A DNA stretch of 64,000 nucleotides from Prostheceraeus crozeri (taxonomy: Eukaryota > Platyhelminthes > Polycladida > Euryleptidae): positions 103,918-167,917 of the forward strand of contig CAJQUW010009249.1 in NCBI GenBank assembly GCA_907163375.1, in the 5' to 3' direction. The notes under the pieces were generated by a model. It saw nothing but the letters and a program-made list of their open reading frames with translations. It ran no database searches and was not told the origin of the DNA. The position numbers and the translations under genes are program-made. Below, piece by piece: positions 49,413 through 61,029 of the stretch. Numbering within the stretch: the stretch's first letter is position 1; each line of letters opens with the position of its first letter.

Positions 49413-50377
49413 CCGGGTGTCCATAAAAGTGTGGAACCATGGGAATTACAAAGAAAATGTGACTAATATCAAGAAATGTGCATTATTATGTAATCAAGAA
49501 ATGTATTGCAATATGAATAACTAGTAAAGCGGAAAACATCTTTTCGAATACTCACAATTTTACACGTGTTCAAAGTGTTCACCATGAACATCATGACATT
49601 TCTGAGATCGAACTGAAATTTTATACATTTTGCGTCACAGTTTCACATTTTGCACTTCCAGGATTCGTTCTTGCAAGTGAACTAAATCCCGCATTCTGAT
49701 TTGGTACAGAGCTGGCTAACTGAGCTCGGTCGGGACTCCATGGAGCCCATTCATCTGTTCCTCTACGACCAATCCAGCTATCAAAATGTCTCGTTGAGGC
49801 AATTTCTATCCTTGATGGCGATGTAATAGCGGGACGTATCTAAATCTTGTTGAAATCAGTAGGTTTTCATCCAATTTCATCAACTTCAGGTAATAGTTGC
49901 TTTTGCAACATTTTCTTGTGTCACCGCTTGCACAGTCTCAAGAAAGAAGAATGACCCAAGAAAGACGGGATCTCCATAAACCACGCCGTCTAAAATCCAA
50001 AACCGATTATTTTGCTTGCTTCCTCGCTTGACATATCAAAACTTCACCAAAGTGAAAAGCGGCCATCGAGTTGAAGGGTTGTTGCTATCATATGTGACAT
50101 AAATATATCAATAACTTAAGGACTGTGAACGTAGAAGACTTTGCATCTTAGCGCGATCTCGTGTCAAAATGTTAACAACAGTGATTCCAAGTGTCACGAT
50201 GCTCATGGCGAACATCTGCAAAATTCAAGTATTCGGAAAGATATTTTTTACTAGTTGATTACCAGGAATGCATTTCTTGGTTACATAATAGTGCGGCATA
50301 TGATAATGCGGTGCATAATGATATTAGTCACATTTTCTTATCATTTTCTATGGTTCCAGACTTTATGGACACATCCT
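49413..50377 (-). mobile_element. Degenerate mariner/IS630-type transposon
   Basis: Ends are imperfect inverted repeats of about 55 bp. The left reads GGGTGTCCATAAAAGTGTGG then AACCATGG; the right, read inwards, gives GATGTGTCCATAAAGTCTGG then AACCATAG. Both continue into AAGAAAATGTGACTAATATC. A broken transposase on the minus strand lies between. GGGTGTCC-type ends are typical of mariner relatives. Confidence 0.7.
49561..49810 (-). pseudogene. mariner/IS630-type transposase C-terminus remnant
   Basis: Minus-strand translation gives RHFDSWIGRRGTDEWAPWSP, corresponding to the 'FPGRWIGRRGPIEWPPRSPDLTPLD' segment that carries the last catalytic Asp. About 65 codons later comes RSQKCHDVHGEHFEHV, corresponding to the family's C-terminal 'R.Q.CI..NGGHFEHL'. 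Frame breaks and a loss lie between and upstream. It cannot be functional. Confidence 0.6.
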
Positions 50378-51106
50378 GACTGAGTCCAGACTTCTTTATC
50401 GTGGGTTCAACATTTAAATTTAGCCGTGCATTCGGTGTGTGACTTCAAGCTTGCTGCCTCGATCAACTATTCGACTCAATGAATTACTGATGAGACTTTA
50501 TTACCAGTTTTTGTTATGCCTTCACTATGATTATGTAATATCTTGTATCTGTAATTGAGAGCCTCATGGTTCTCAATATTTATTTTATTCATTTTGTCAT
50601 CGTCTGTTTCACTCTCATTGTCACTTTTCTTTCACTTCTTGATGTTGCGTTTGTAATTCATTTCCGTTCAACTCGAAAATGAGTTTGTAGGCTGATAATA
50701 TTGACTAATACTGACGCCATCCCTATCGTCCTCCTGTCGATGTTAGAGAGGCCTAACACCTGAATAATGTAGATTTAATTTAAATCTAAACCTTCACTTC
50801 GGCCATCTATATGTATCCTAATTCCGACGAAGAAGCAGATTTTGCCAAATGATAGATGTCATGCTTGATCCACTCAAACGAAATAGTGTATCGATCAAAA
50901 GATGTAGTTGACCAGGTGACGGGAGATCATCTTTCTGAGAAAGTTATACAAGGTAATTAAAACTCCCCTTTTCAGTTTAGGCCAATATAATCAAGTTAAA
51001 GTTAAAAGCATTGTAGACAGGCCTTCGGCGTCCATCGCCTTCAACGGTCGATGTTTGGATGGCACAGATGCAGCCTTTGTGAAGGTTTATATAAGAGTGA
51101 ATGATA
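50378..51106. other. No gene; probably 3' flank of the following Penelope-like element
   Basis: AT-rich with no supported frame. The part from 51000 to 51106 continues the minus strand just beyond the PLE3 stop and may be its untranslated tail. Confidence 0.4.
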
Positions 51107-53255
51107 TCAAGAACTGTGTTGCATGCGTGATTGGCTGTTGAACTGTAGAGTTATATTGTAACAAGGTAATTCATGTTTCCTATTGATTGCTGGCTTAAGT
51201 TGTGTGATTGCTTTGGCTTCTGTTATTGTTGTATCTCGTGTGTTGGTCAGTTTGCTAATGAGACCGACCTGAAAAGTCCCGATGTCGCCAGCGCCATTAT
51301 GTTTTTCTATTAAGTGTTGATAAAGGGCGCTCCATGTACTTTTGTTTGTAATAGCTCGCTTATGTTCTTGATGCCTCGTCTTAAACATTCTCGCTGTTTT
51401 GCCGACGTAGAATTCATTACACATTCTACAGGTGTATTTGTACACAATAAACTTTTTCCGGCAAATATTACTTTTACATTCAAGGCAAATCTCGCAATTA
51501 CAATTTTGGTTATTACTTTTGTGCTAAAAAAATGATGCCGATTTCATACCGTATTCGTTTGTGACTTTTATGGGGAATTTTTATTTATCAATTAATTTAT
51601 TTACTTTGCGATTGCATCCGTCGTTTACAAAAGGCAATTTGAAATTAACTATCTTATGTGGTCTTGGTTTTCGTTGCTTATTCTTAGGTTTTGCCTGTCG
51701 GCAGTCATTTTTATTATAATCATCATCGATTAGAATACTCTGGAATTCGCTTATATTTTCTTGTTTTCTGATATCGTCATTACAGCATTTAGCAATTGAC
51801 TGAAACCTATTGCTTATGAGATTTAGTTTTACATGCCATGGTAAAAAGGCATCCTTACGTAAAGTAATGTTCGAATGTTCAGCTTTATGATACCAGTTGT
51901 ACATAACCTCATTGTTTGAAATTTTTATTTTTATATCTAGAAATTGCAACCATTCTCGAGGCTCGGGCGTCTCTAGTGTAAACTTAATATTTTTATTTAC
52001 TGAATTGAAAACTGTCAATATTTCATTAAAGGAGCCTTCGTCATATGGTATTGGCCCTATTATGATGTCATCAATATACCGTTTGTATATTTCGGGTTGA
52101 ATATTCAATTTAGCTAGAGCTTCTGTTTCAATGCTATGCATGAAATTTATTGCAAACGGAGGAGCAAAATGAGCACCCATGGGTACTCCCTTGGTTTGTT
52201 TATATACTTTATCATTTTATTTTATTTCATAATTATAACAAAGAAAATTTAGCAAACGTTCTACGTCTTCAAGATTAATACCATAGTTGTCAATTTTGTC
52301 CCAATGGCTGCGCAACAGCTCAATATTGTATTCTATACCTTCTTCTATCGGTATACTTGGGTACAGGCTTATGACATCCAGGGAAATGAATACCTTATTA
52401 TTTACGTTAGTCTGTTCGTTTAATAGTGCTATCAGATCATCGCTATTAGATAAGTAAGACGGAATATATTGTAAGACTTGAGTTAGAATTTTAGAAACTA
52501 CCCAATCAATTTTCTCGATAGGGGTGTTGCGAACTGAGGCTATCGGCCGAACCGGAAAGCCATCGTCCGATCTCTCCTTATGATCTCTGAGAAAAGTAAA
52601 GAAATTGGTCGGGTTACTACCAGTTGTAATTAATTTTTCACTCTGAGATCGCAAGGCCAGACTATCTCTAATAACATTTTTGATATGTTTATTGGCTTGT
52701 TTCTCTAATGAATCAACTTTAGTCTTATTTAATTCTAAGTAAGTCATTTCATCTTTTAATACATTTTCATTTTTCTTTACTAAATCTTCCGTTTTACAGA
52801 ATACAAATCTATTCATCTTATCTGACGGGTTGCATTGTAAATTATTGCTCTGTAAGAAAGCTTCAGTTTTTCGTTTTTTATTTTTAGTGTCTAGATACTC
52901 TTTGCTATTACTAAGTTTTTTAGTTTCGCAAAACAAAATATCCTTCAACTCATATTCGAAACATACTATCTTTTGTTCCATCTCTTCGCTCATTTTAGGT
53001 GGCAAATTACATGTATTTTTGTCGAATGATACTATTAAATTCGCTTCATTAGCCTCAACGTCTTTGAAACTAGAACTCCAACGTAAATTGTATTTTAATG
53101 TCTCGCAATTCAAAGAGACTTTATCCCAAAAGCTCTTATTGATGTCATGCGACAAGCGGTACTTAGGGCCGTTACTTATTAAGTCAGCTACGGCATCGGG
53201 AATCTCCAGGTAGGTCTCATTAGTAAACTTAGTGTCTGTCGTGGCTGCTATCGAT
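51107..53255 (-). pseudogene. Penelope-like element (PLE3), one frame with three stops
   Basis: On the minus strand a single reading frame runs from about 53255 to 51107, roughly 715 codons, with no frameshift. It is interrupted only by TAA (52217), TAA (51581) and a TAG about 20 codons after the latter. Order of motifs: FPVRPIASVRNTP, KVFISLDVISLYPSIPIEEG, TKGVPMGAHFAPPFAI, KRYIDDIIIG (catalytic Asp pair present), WLQFLDIKI, a Cys cluster (NCNCEICLECKSNIC), and the GIY-YIG-type core VYKYTCRMCNEFYVGKTARM with a following RHQEH. This is the layout of an endonuclease-bearing Penelope-like element. The N-terminal start is not found; a TGA lies just upstream. It is the most complete PLE here but not coding as it stands. 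Confidence 0.82.
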
Positions 53256-53641
53256 CAAAAATTGGACTTTTAGGTCCATAGAAAATGTTTCTTGGTCAAC
53301 CGATATGTTCTTTTCACCACTCTCAACCTGAAGTAATGGATGCCAATTTTCTTCGGTCACACATGCACGATTTCCTTGTCGCCGTCATCGATGAGAGACA
53401 TTCGCTGATAACAACTCGATCAGCGCCATTCATTTACCTTTTGTAATATATTTGGGTTTCTCCTATGAAATCAATCAGTTGTTGCTGCTGAATCCGTCTC
53501 ATCAGTTATCAACAGTAATCGAAACAAACACGTGACGCTCATAGTCACGCTTCATCGTACTACTTGTACATAGCATTCACGTCATCACTTTCATAGACTC
53601 GAATTTAAACAATGTGGTTGACTGTGGAAGCGCCTATCGTA

Positions 53642-53815
53642 CAGGGTGAGTCTAAAATTAAATGTCCCTATTTTCTTTATTTATTCTAATTTATTTTATT
53701 ATTACTTATTATTTCCTATTCTTTATTTCTAAAAAAAATCTAAAATGGTATATCGTATGTAATCATTGATCTACAACACGTTCAAAAATAGGGACATTTA
53801 ATTTGACTCAGCTTG
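53642..53815. mobile_element. mariner-type MITE, 174 bp
   Basis: Flanked by TA (53640-53641 and 53816-53817). Terminal inverted repeats of about 32 bp: CAGGGTGAGTCTAAAATT then AAATGTCCCTATTTT on the left; the right, read inwards, is CAAGCTGAGTCAAATT then AAATGTCCCTATTTT. Only the right half is present at the start of duplicated block 1 (to 1666). Confidence 0.8.
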
Positions 53816-54018
53816 TAATCAAGGAAGCTCAGATTAGATATTCCAGCCTTCTTGGAAAAGCATGCAGAAACTATTCAAATTCGTGTGCAATAGCTTCTAG
53901 CCATCGAGTGCTTTGTCGGATGAGTCCTTCTGTCGAGGTTGGAGAGGCGCAATAGTCATACACTGGAAATTGTAGACTTGATAGCAAACTGAAATTTCTT
54001 TAAGAGCAGTCATTCTCT

Positions 54019-56118
54019 GAAAAAAGAATCAAAAAAGAATCATTCCGTGAAAAAAGAATCAAAAGAGACTGGCAACCCGAGTGGTTCACGAAAGAAATTA
54101 GAGAATTGATGCGAAAGCGCGATTACAACAAAGCCAAGAAAGAGTACGATCTTTATCGTCTCTATAGAAACAAATGTGTTGCTCTTATTCGCAAAGCGAA
54201 GCAGGACCACTATACGAATCTTATAGAGACCAGTGCAACAGACACCAAAAAGTTGTGGAATCACCTGAAAGGTCTGGCGCCATCAAAGAAGTCCGCTACT
54301 ATAACATCTATGAACATAAACGGCAATCTATCAGAAAATCCCACCAAAATTGCAGACGAATTAAACAAATTCTTTGTGACTGTGGCAGAAAGACATTCTA
54401 CAAAAGCCAATGGCCATGGCATAAGCAACATTCTAAATACGCTGCGTCTGTACGTCTCCAGGTTCAGTCCGGATCAGTTCCAAATACCTCAAATTACCAT
54501 TTGCGAAACTGAATGTTTGATCAAAGAATTATCGTCAAATAAAGCAACTGGATTGGACAATATTCCTCCCAAGTTACTCAAGTTGGGCTGTGTAGAACTG
54601 GCACCATCATTGACAACGATTATCAATTTGAGCCTAACTTCTGGAATCTTCCCCAACATGTGGAAGCAAGCCCGCGTATCTGCAGTACACAAGAAAGGCG
54701 ATGTCAATGACATGGAAAATTACAGGCCGATATCAGTGCTACCAATAACAAGTAAAATCATCGAAAGGCATGTACACAAACATTTATATCTGCGTATGCA
54801 TCCGATGTTGCATGTCTCCCAATCTGGTTTTAGAGAAGGTCATTCATGTGAAACAGCTTTAATCAATATGTTGGATCAATGGACGAAGAGCATTGATGAT
54901 GGTGATTTGAATGCAGTTATAATGTTGGACCTTAAAAAGGCCTTTGAGTTGATAAATCATGAGCTTTGGTGGAAAAACTTTTGGCCTATAACGTCTCAGA
55001 GCTTTCATCTACTTGGTTCAAATCCTACTTGCAAAACAGGTACCAAGTTGTGTCTCTTCAAAATGGACTATCAGACAAGCTCTCAGTACCCAGCGGAGTG
55101 CCTCAGGGGTCTATAATCGGCCCACTGCTCTTTATCATCTTTGTCAACGACCTACCCTTACATCTATCTGCCAGCAATATCGTTGACATGTATGCTGATG
55201 ACACAACCATTACTACCACCGGAAAATGCCTAGATGATGTGAAGGGCAATGTTGATACTCTAGTCAATGAGGCGGAGTCCTGGTGTAAGGGCAACGGTAT
55301 GGCACTGAACATGGAGAAGACAAAGGGCATGCTTATTACAACTCGGCAAAAACGGCGGCGACTCAGTAAGGATGAGATAACCACATTCTCCCAAAGAATA
55401 TCTTTGACTGACAAGCACAAAGTCCTTGGAGTTATAGTCGACCAAGATCTGACATGGAATGAGCACGTTCAATATGTTGCTCGGCGTGTGAGCAGCTATG
55501 TTGCCTTGTTGAGAAGGATAAAGCAATTCTTGCCAATTCGTGTGCGGAGAATCTTCTTCATGGCCTACATACAATCTTGCTATGACTTTTGTTTATCGGT
55601 GTGGGGTGCTTCCTGTCACATAACGAGAATTGAGAAACTCCAAAAGCTTGCAATCAGAGTTGTGCTTGATCGCCCAAAACGTGAAAGCTCCAAACCTTTA
55701 TTCAAAGAAATGCACATTATGCCCATGAGCACTCGAGTCGACTTTAAGCAGACTCTACTTGTGTATAAAGCCCTAAATCAGTTAGCACCAACTTATTTAC
55801 AACGCATGTTTTTACGCAAGGAACAAGAGAAAAAGACACGATCTGTAACACAAGGAGACCTGTGTATTCCCAAAGTTAGAACCAAACTAAGAAAGATGAC
55901 GCTTGTGGTTCGAGGTGCAGAACTCTATAATTCCTGCAATCGTTGTGTCCGAGAGGCTGACAGTGTTTTGAAATTTAAGCGAAACTATATATGTGATTTC
56001 TTCAAAACCTTCTAATTGATGTTCATTCCCTTTTATCTACCTAATCATGTTTTTCTGTATGCTAGAGGACCATTGTAAATTAGCTATTGCTACCAGTGTT
56101 ATCCTCTTAAAATAAAGA

Positions 56119-56146
<28 letters not shown>
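54019..56146 (+). mobile_element. 5'-truncated LINE with (TTA)n tail
   Basis: Bounded by ATTCTCT at 54012-54018 and 56147-56153, a likely 7-bp target duplication. The matching unfilled site in block 1 reads AGTCTCTTGTC. It begins inside ORF2 and ends with an AATAAA signal followed by a run of about ten TTA units (56120-56149). This is the usual structure of a truncated target-primed insertion. Confidence 0.85.
54049..56015 (+). pseudogene. LINE ORF2 reverse transcriptase, truncated and frameshifted
   Basis: Starts in the region before the reverse transcriptase (DWQPEWFTKEIRELMRKRD), with the endonuclease missing. Reverse transcriptase motifs follow in order: TGLDNIPPKLLK, NYRPISVLPITSKIIER, SQSGFREGHSCETAL and AVIMLDLKKAFELINHE. 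A one-base loss near 54963 shifts the frame. It then resumes with VPSGVPQGSIIGPLLF, MYADDTT (catalytic Asp pair) and KVLGVIVDQDLTWNEHV. The C-terminus (VYKALNQLAPTYL) is typical of Jockey/CR1-like lineages, though the clade is not settled. With one frameshift it is a fairly young insertion. Confidence 0.85.
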
Positions 56147-56149
<3 letters not shown>

Positions 56150-57350
56150 CTCTTGTCATTGGAAAACTGAGCAATCAACTATTGAAATTCAATTAATTTT
56201 TGATGAGCTCTGCATTCCGCCACTATTGAATTATGTGATTCCATCTCGCTGTTTTTGAAAAATTAGAAAACTTATTTTAGACATGGACTGCTGCGTTTTG
56301 AAGAAAATCAAATGCTATCGCTGCTATCAAGATATGAAGAAATATTGTCTTCCATAAATTCAAAAATTAGTGAAATCAACTGTCCAGAAATATCTTCAGG
56401 ATAGAAGCTGTCTTCTTTTAAAAATTCAATTTTCTAGTATTTTCCAGCACAGTTATCAAAATTGGCTGTCTCCGAGGATCAGTCGAATGTAAATATCATG
56501 AAATCATTTTAAAAAAAGTGCAAGTAGATGATATTTGGCTGAAAGAAATTCATCATGAAAATAATGTAACTTTGTGATAATTTGTGTACTTAAATTGAAA
56601 TTGTTTGCATAACTTTTTTCAACGTTTATCTGATGAAAAAGAAAGTTTCAATGTTCCCCATTAAATTTGATAAATGAGGTTTCATGTAATATTAACGAAG
56701 TTAGGAGTCGGGCATGCATGAGCTTTCTTCACCTCTTCACGCATTGCCTCGTTTTTGTAGGATTTACGGATAACTGAATTTACAGAACAAAGCTGAAAAG
56801 TTTAGTCTGGAGGTTCAATTTGTCGATGATGCTTCGCGACAAGAAGCTAAATAGAATCATAAAGGAACTTGATCTCATCTGTCGTCTAATAAGTAAAACG
56901 AAACAAGTTCTAAAATCCTTAAATACTAAACAAAGTTCAATTGAAATAGAGCAATTCCTTTGTTTCTATTAAATGACACTGTATCTGCGGGGTTGGGTCA
57001 ATCCAGAACAGTATATCCCATGAGTGGCCTCCCGAGAAGAGGAGAAGCCGGTTGGGACACACATGACCTTTTTCCGAATTTTCATTCAATTATATAATGT
57101 ATACTTGATATACATAAGTGATTTACAGTTTTTGTACAAGTGCAAGCATTTATTATTTGATCAGCATCTAAATTTTGTGACTCCAAGTTTCACGGATTTG
57201 CAGAGAAGCAACCGATCGTCAAACAGAAACAAATGCGAAGGAATTGCATTTGTAGCTCTCATGATTGTAGATTAATTGTAGATGTCTGTAGATCAGATAT
57301 TTAGTTGAAAGCAATGCATTGCACAAATGTACAGTATGTAGCGCAACCAA

Positions 57351-60243
57351 CATTTGACCCAACCTTTCTTATCCAGGCGACATCCGAGTTAGCACATGTT
57401 TCTCTTTATTGTCAGCATCTTCATGAAGGATCTTGTGGTCTTTTCGTTATATGTATTAGGACATCTCCACTCCCTACGAAAACTATCTCCTTGTTCATCC
57501 GGACTTGAAACCGACTATCGCAGTGTACCAGCAGTTATTGTATTTTTCGTCAAAAATGAAGTATGGTGTTTTTCGCATTTTGCACAAAAGCCAGTAGAAC
57601 AGGCAAAACTGCTTTATGACTGGTCGTGTCTCTTGTTTCGGATGTGCATTTCGGAATTCTCTGCGTCTATCTACGGTGTTTTCTCACCGTCGATCTTGAT
57701 TTTTACATCATTGTGATCCTCATCGTTGGCTTGATATTGTCGTGGCATCAGTTGAGCTCTTTGAGCCTTTCCTCGTTTGTTTTTTGGAAGAATCCGTTTT
57801 TTCTCTATCTATCAGTGAGTGCTACTCTCCGCGCGTTGCCTGCCGTGTTGTTCTGCAGCTCAGCTGACATCAAAGAAAGTGTCCCTCTATTGACGCTTCA
57901 ACCTCTATTTCTCAGATTCAGGTTTGTCTTTGAACTGCAGGAAGCTCGCGTGCTACCGTAGTACAACGCTTTCTGTTGCCATGATCTGTGCGCCCTTACG
58001 AAGTCATCACACTGTCCGTGGTGGGTATGTTTTTACAATTATCTTTATGTCTGTATAAGCATACAGAGCAAAAATATACACTTATAACTCATAATTTGCT
58101 TGTAAGTGAGATTATCAATTGAATGAGTGAATTGAAGTAACCATTAAATTCTCGTAAATGTACAAGTACTGTGCATTTATTTACAGGCTATTTTTGAAAG
58201 GCTAGAGGAAAATTGGACATTCACTCCTCGTACTTTACTTGAATCATATAAGTACACAGTACATGTATGAGTGTTATGATTATTTCATTCAATTAATAAG
58301 CTAACTAACAGGTAAATTATGAGTCATACGTGTATGTTTTGCACTGTTTGGTTACACGGACATAAAGATAATAAATTGTGAAAAAGATAAAATGCGGCTT
58401 TTATGGACGCAAAAGCTGCGTGCAATACCTAGCCTGTTCTACAAGTCTGTACAACATACTCCAGGTTACCATTAAATGCATCCATCGATCGCCTACGATT
58501 ATATTAGTGCCAACCTGTAATAATGTATTCACATACATGTACATAAAAATTGTACAACCTATTTGCAAAAGATATTAAACGTAATGTTGCCCTACGATCG
58601 CCTACGATTACGTATTATTTCATTGCTGACCTCCAATGGTGTAACGCCCATTTGCTCGACAAAAATGATTTTTATATTTCACAGTGCTATAATCTCTATG
58701 ATTATTGCTTCCATAATATAGTTTATGCTTTCCAAAGTGTGCATAAATTTCAAAGAGTGCAATAAACAGTCTTTATTGCACTCCTTCATTGAAATACATT
58801 AGCACATAGAAAGTTTTCTCGACTTCTGTAACACCTAAATCTTCTAAATTTTGATATCTTGTATGAATGGATATTGCATACTCGTGCATACTCAATTCAC
58901 ACAATTGGAAGAGGAAGGAATCGAGAAATGAGAGAGAAATGAAGATGAATTTATATCAGGTTGCATTAAATGAATGATGTTTTTGTTTAGATCATCCCAA
59001 AAAATTATTTTTCATGTATATTACGGTACATCTGCGTATTCTGCTCATCTTCCCATGTTCCATTTTTCGATATGACTAATTAAATGGGCGCAAATATTGT
59101 CTCTTTATAGTGACATAAATGCTTCATTTTAGGAAGTTCTATTGAGAATATTTTTTCCAAACTTGCTCCATGCCCTTTAGAAATATAAAACTACAATGTC
59201 ATGTACTTTAGAGTTTTCAATGTTTCAATTTTACACCGGTTATTAGCCATAGAAAAAATACAGCATAATTTTATGTCTTTTTTGAAAAATTCTCATACCC
59301 ATGTCAATGGGCGAATCACTGAAATTCAACAATACACTTTTGTATGATGCCCTCAATCAATTCTAATATATCCTAGTTTGAGTGTCGTAGACTGCAAACT
59401 CTGTTGGCGACAGTTGAAAAAGGGCCAAAATCCATGTTTTATCTTTGAAGAGCTGCAGTGAAAATCCCATGTTGAAATTGATATGAACGGATCGACAGTT
59501 TTTTTTATTTTGCCCTTAAATTGACTATCAGAAAATGTTAGACCCCCATATTCCTTCTTAAGCGTGAATAACTGTGCACAATTTGGCGCGAGTTTGACCC
59601 TCAAAAATCTTTCTTCGCCTCTGGTCGAATTGGTATTGAGATGAAGCGTTAGATCTTCTCATGAGGTCGAGACATTCACTAAGCTTTGTATTCCAAGTTT
59701 AAGAATTAGAAATTTCTCAAAAACTATTGTCTGCAGGCTCGTCGAAAGGAAAAGTCATTGTTTTTTTTCAATAGATACTTTCTCAGAGTTTGAGTTGAAT
59801 TTGAGAAAACTGTAAGATGAAAACATGTTAAATTTGCTGAATTTTCAATTGTCATGTGTCCATGGAGATGATGAGTAAAACACTGTCGCCTACAGACGCT
59901 ACAAACGTAGAATTTGGGCCGCCGATTTTCAAGGCGAGATTGCGACCAAACCGTTGACATTTGAATGTCCAGTATAGAACATGCAGGAAAACTACCTAGT
60001 ATCCATCGATGCTCAAAAAATCAGTTACCATTGATTGACGCTGCGACCTGTAGCCTGAACCAACCGATTGGCTTGACTGTTTGTTGATGACTAGCTGTTG
60101 ATGAGATAAATCTGCATGTACAATGGACAGAGAAGCAGGCTATCTGATTTCAAAATTGCTTTGGTTTGATTTTCAAATCATGTTAAGGATCATGATCATA
60201 GATTCTGGTAGTTCTGTGAAATATAAAGTTACTTACAGAACTC
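57351..60243. other. No gene recognised
   Basis: A slightly less AT-rich stretch at 57400-57970 has overlapping + strand frames (57396-57716 and 57626-57961). On the minus strand there is a short Cys/His-containing segment (CSTGFCAKCEKHH). Neither can be assigned. At 58480-58620 the phrase GATCGCCTACGATTA occurs twice. The rest is AT-rich with no signal. Confidence 0.45.
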
Positions 60244-60361
60244 GTGCAAAGTATCTAGCTTAATTGCACTTTTCTCGATCAACAAACTATGCCCTCGCCC
60301 TTCGGGCTCGTGCATAGACATGTTGATCTCAAAAAATGCAATAAAGCTGGATACTTTGCAC
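60244..60361. repeat. Foldback element with ~58-bp arms
   Basis: The left arm begins GTGCAAAGTATCTAGCTT. The right arm, read on the minus strand, begins GTGCAAAGTATCCAGCTT. They pair across GATCAACA and CTATGC to a tip of CTCGCCCTTCGGGCTCG. Arms are about 80% complementary with almost no loop, so the transcript or single strand would form a long hairpin. No coding potential. Confidence 0.8.
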
Positions 60362-60754
60362 TTGTTGTGTAAATAACTATTAGAATAAAACTTCTGTTTA
60401 GGTACGCCGGAGACTCTGTTATAAATATAGAAGCAGGGACAAATATCGATCAAGTCGAAATTAAAGCTTTTAAAAATCAAACCATTCATTCTATTGTAAG
60501 TCTACATGTAGCACACATATACTCGTACATAATATTCACATGTACCTGTCGAAAGACGAATTGCTCTTAAGCGAAGGAACTGCATTTTAACATTTTAAAG
60601 TGATGTAGGCCTACATAATGGTAATATTATTTTGCAGTGAATTGACTTGGCATTTCTGAACATGCGTGTGATTCATCAAACAACATGACAAATTGAGCAT
60701 ATGACAACATGATTATTTTACATATTAATACATGTATTTTGCTCTTTATTTCAG

Positions 60755-60843
60755 GAAAGCTGAATGGTGCCTCCCATTCTACAATAGCTGAATTGATGAA
60801 CATCCAAAGCAGAGTCGACTTCTTCAGTTATCAGCGAAAATGA
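60755..60843 (+). other. Possible terminal exon of an unknown gene
   Basis: A good acceptor (GCTCTTTATTTCAG) is followed by an open stretch ending in TGA. In the frame with two bases of a split codon it encodes KLNGASHSTIAELMNIQS then RVDFFSYQRK. The phase (1) equals that of the host gene's introns, but no upstream partner exon was found. It could be chance. Confidence 0.25.
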
Positions 60844-61029
60844 ACTGCAATGTCAATGGATCAATTCCATTCCTGAATCATTCGGTACGGATGATCATCC
60901 TCATCCCAAATGTTCGGCTGAACCATTGCCTTACATATTTCCTGTTGATAAACAATCTAATGGAGCATCAGAACACCAGCTCAGGACACCAAATAATGCC
61001 GTCTGACATGCTAACGATTCCTTGAGAGA

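Larger units (their letters stand above)
53818..57350. repeat. Duplicated block, copy 2 (interrupted by a LINE)
   Basis: Copy of 1669-4300. It lacks the TTAA element of copy 1 (single TTAA at 56661-56664) and the 280-bp piece near 4 kb, but carries the LINE at 54019-56146. It ends at about GTAGCGCAA, where copy 1 continues into PLE1. Confidence 0.8.

Noticed and set aside
51107-53255. Alternative genetic code explaining the TAA/TAG stops
   Set aside because: The same frame uses CAA/CAG for Gln normally, the host piggyBac ends with TAA, and AT-biased point mutation explains such stops. Kept only as a remark.
57396-57961. Two overlapping + frames of 106 and 111 codons
   Set aside because: Hydrophobic but with no motif, no splice or promoter context, and weaker than expected for a real gene of this base composition.
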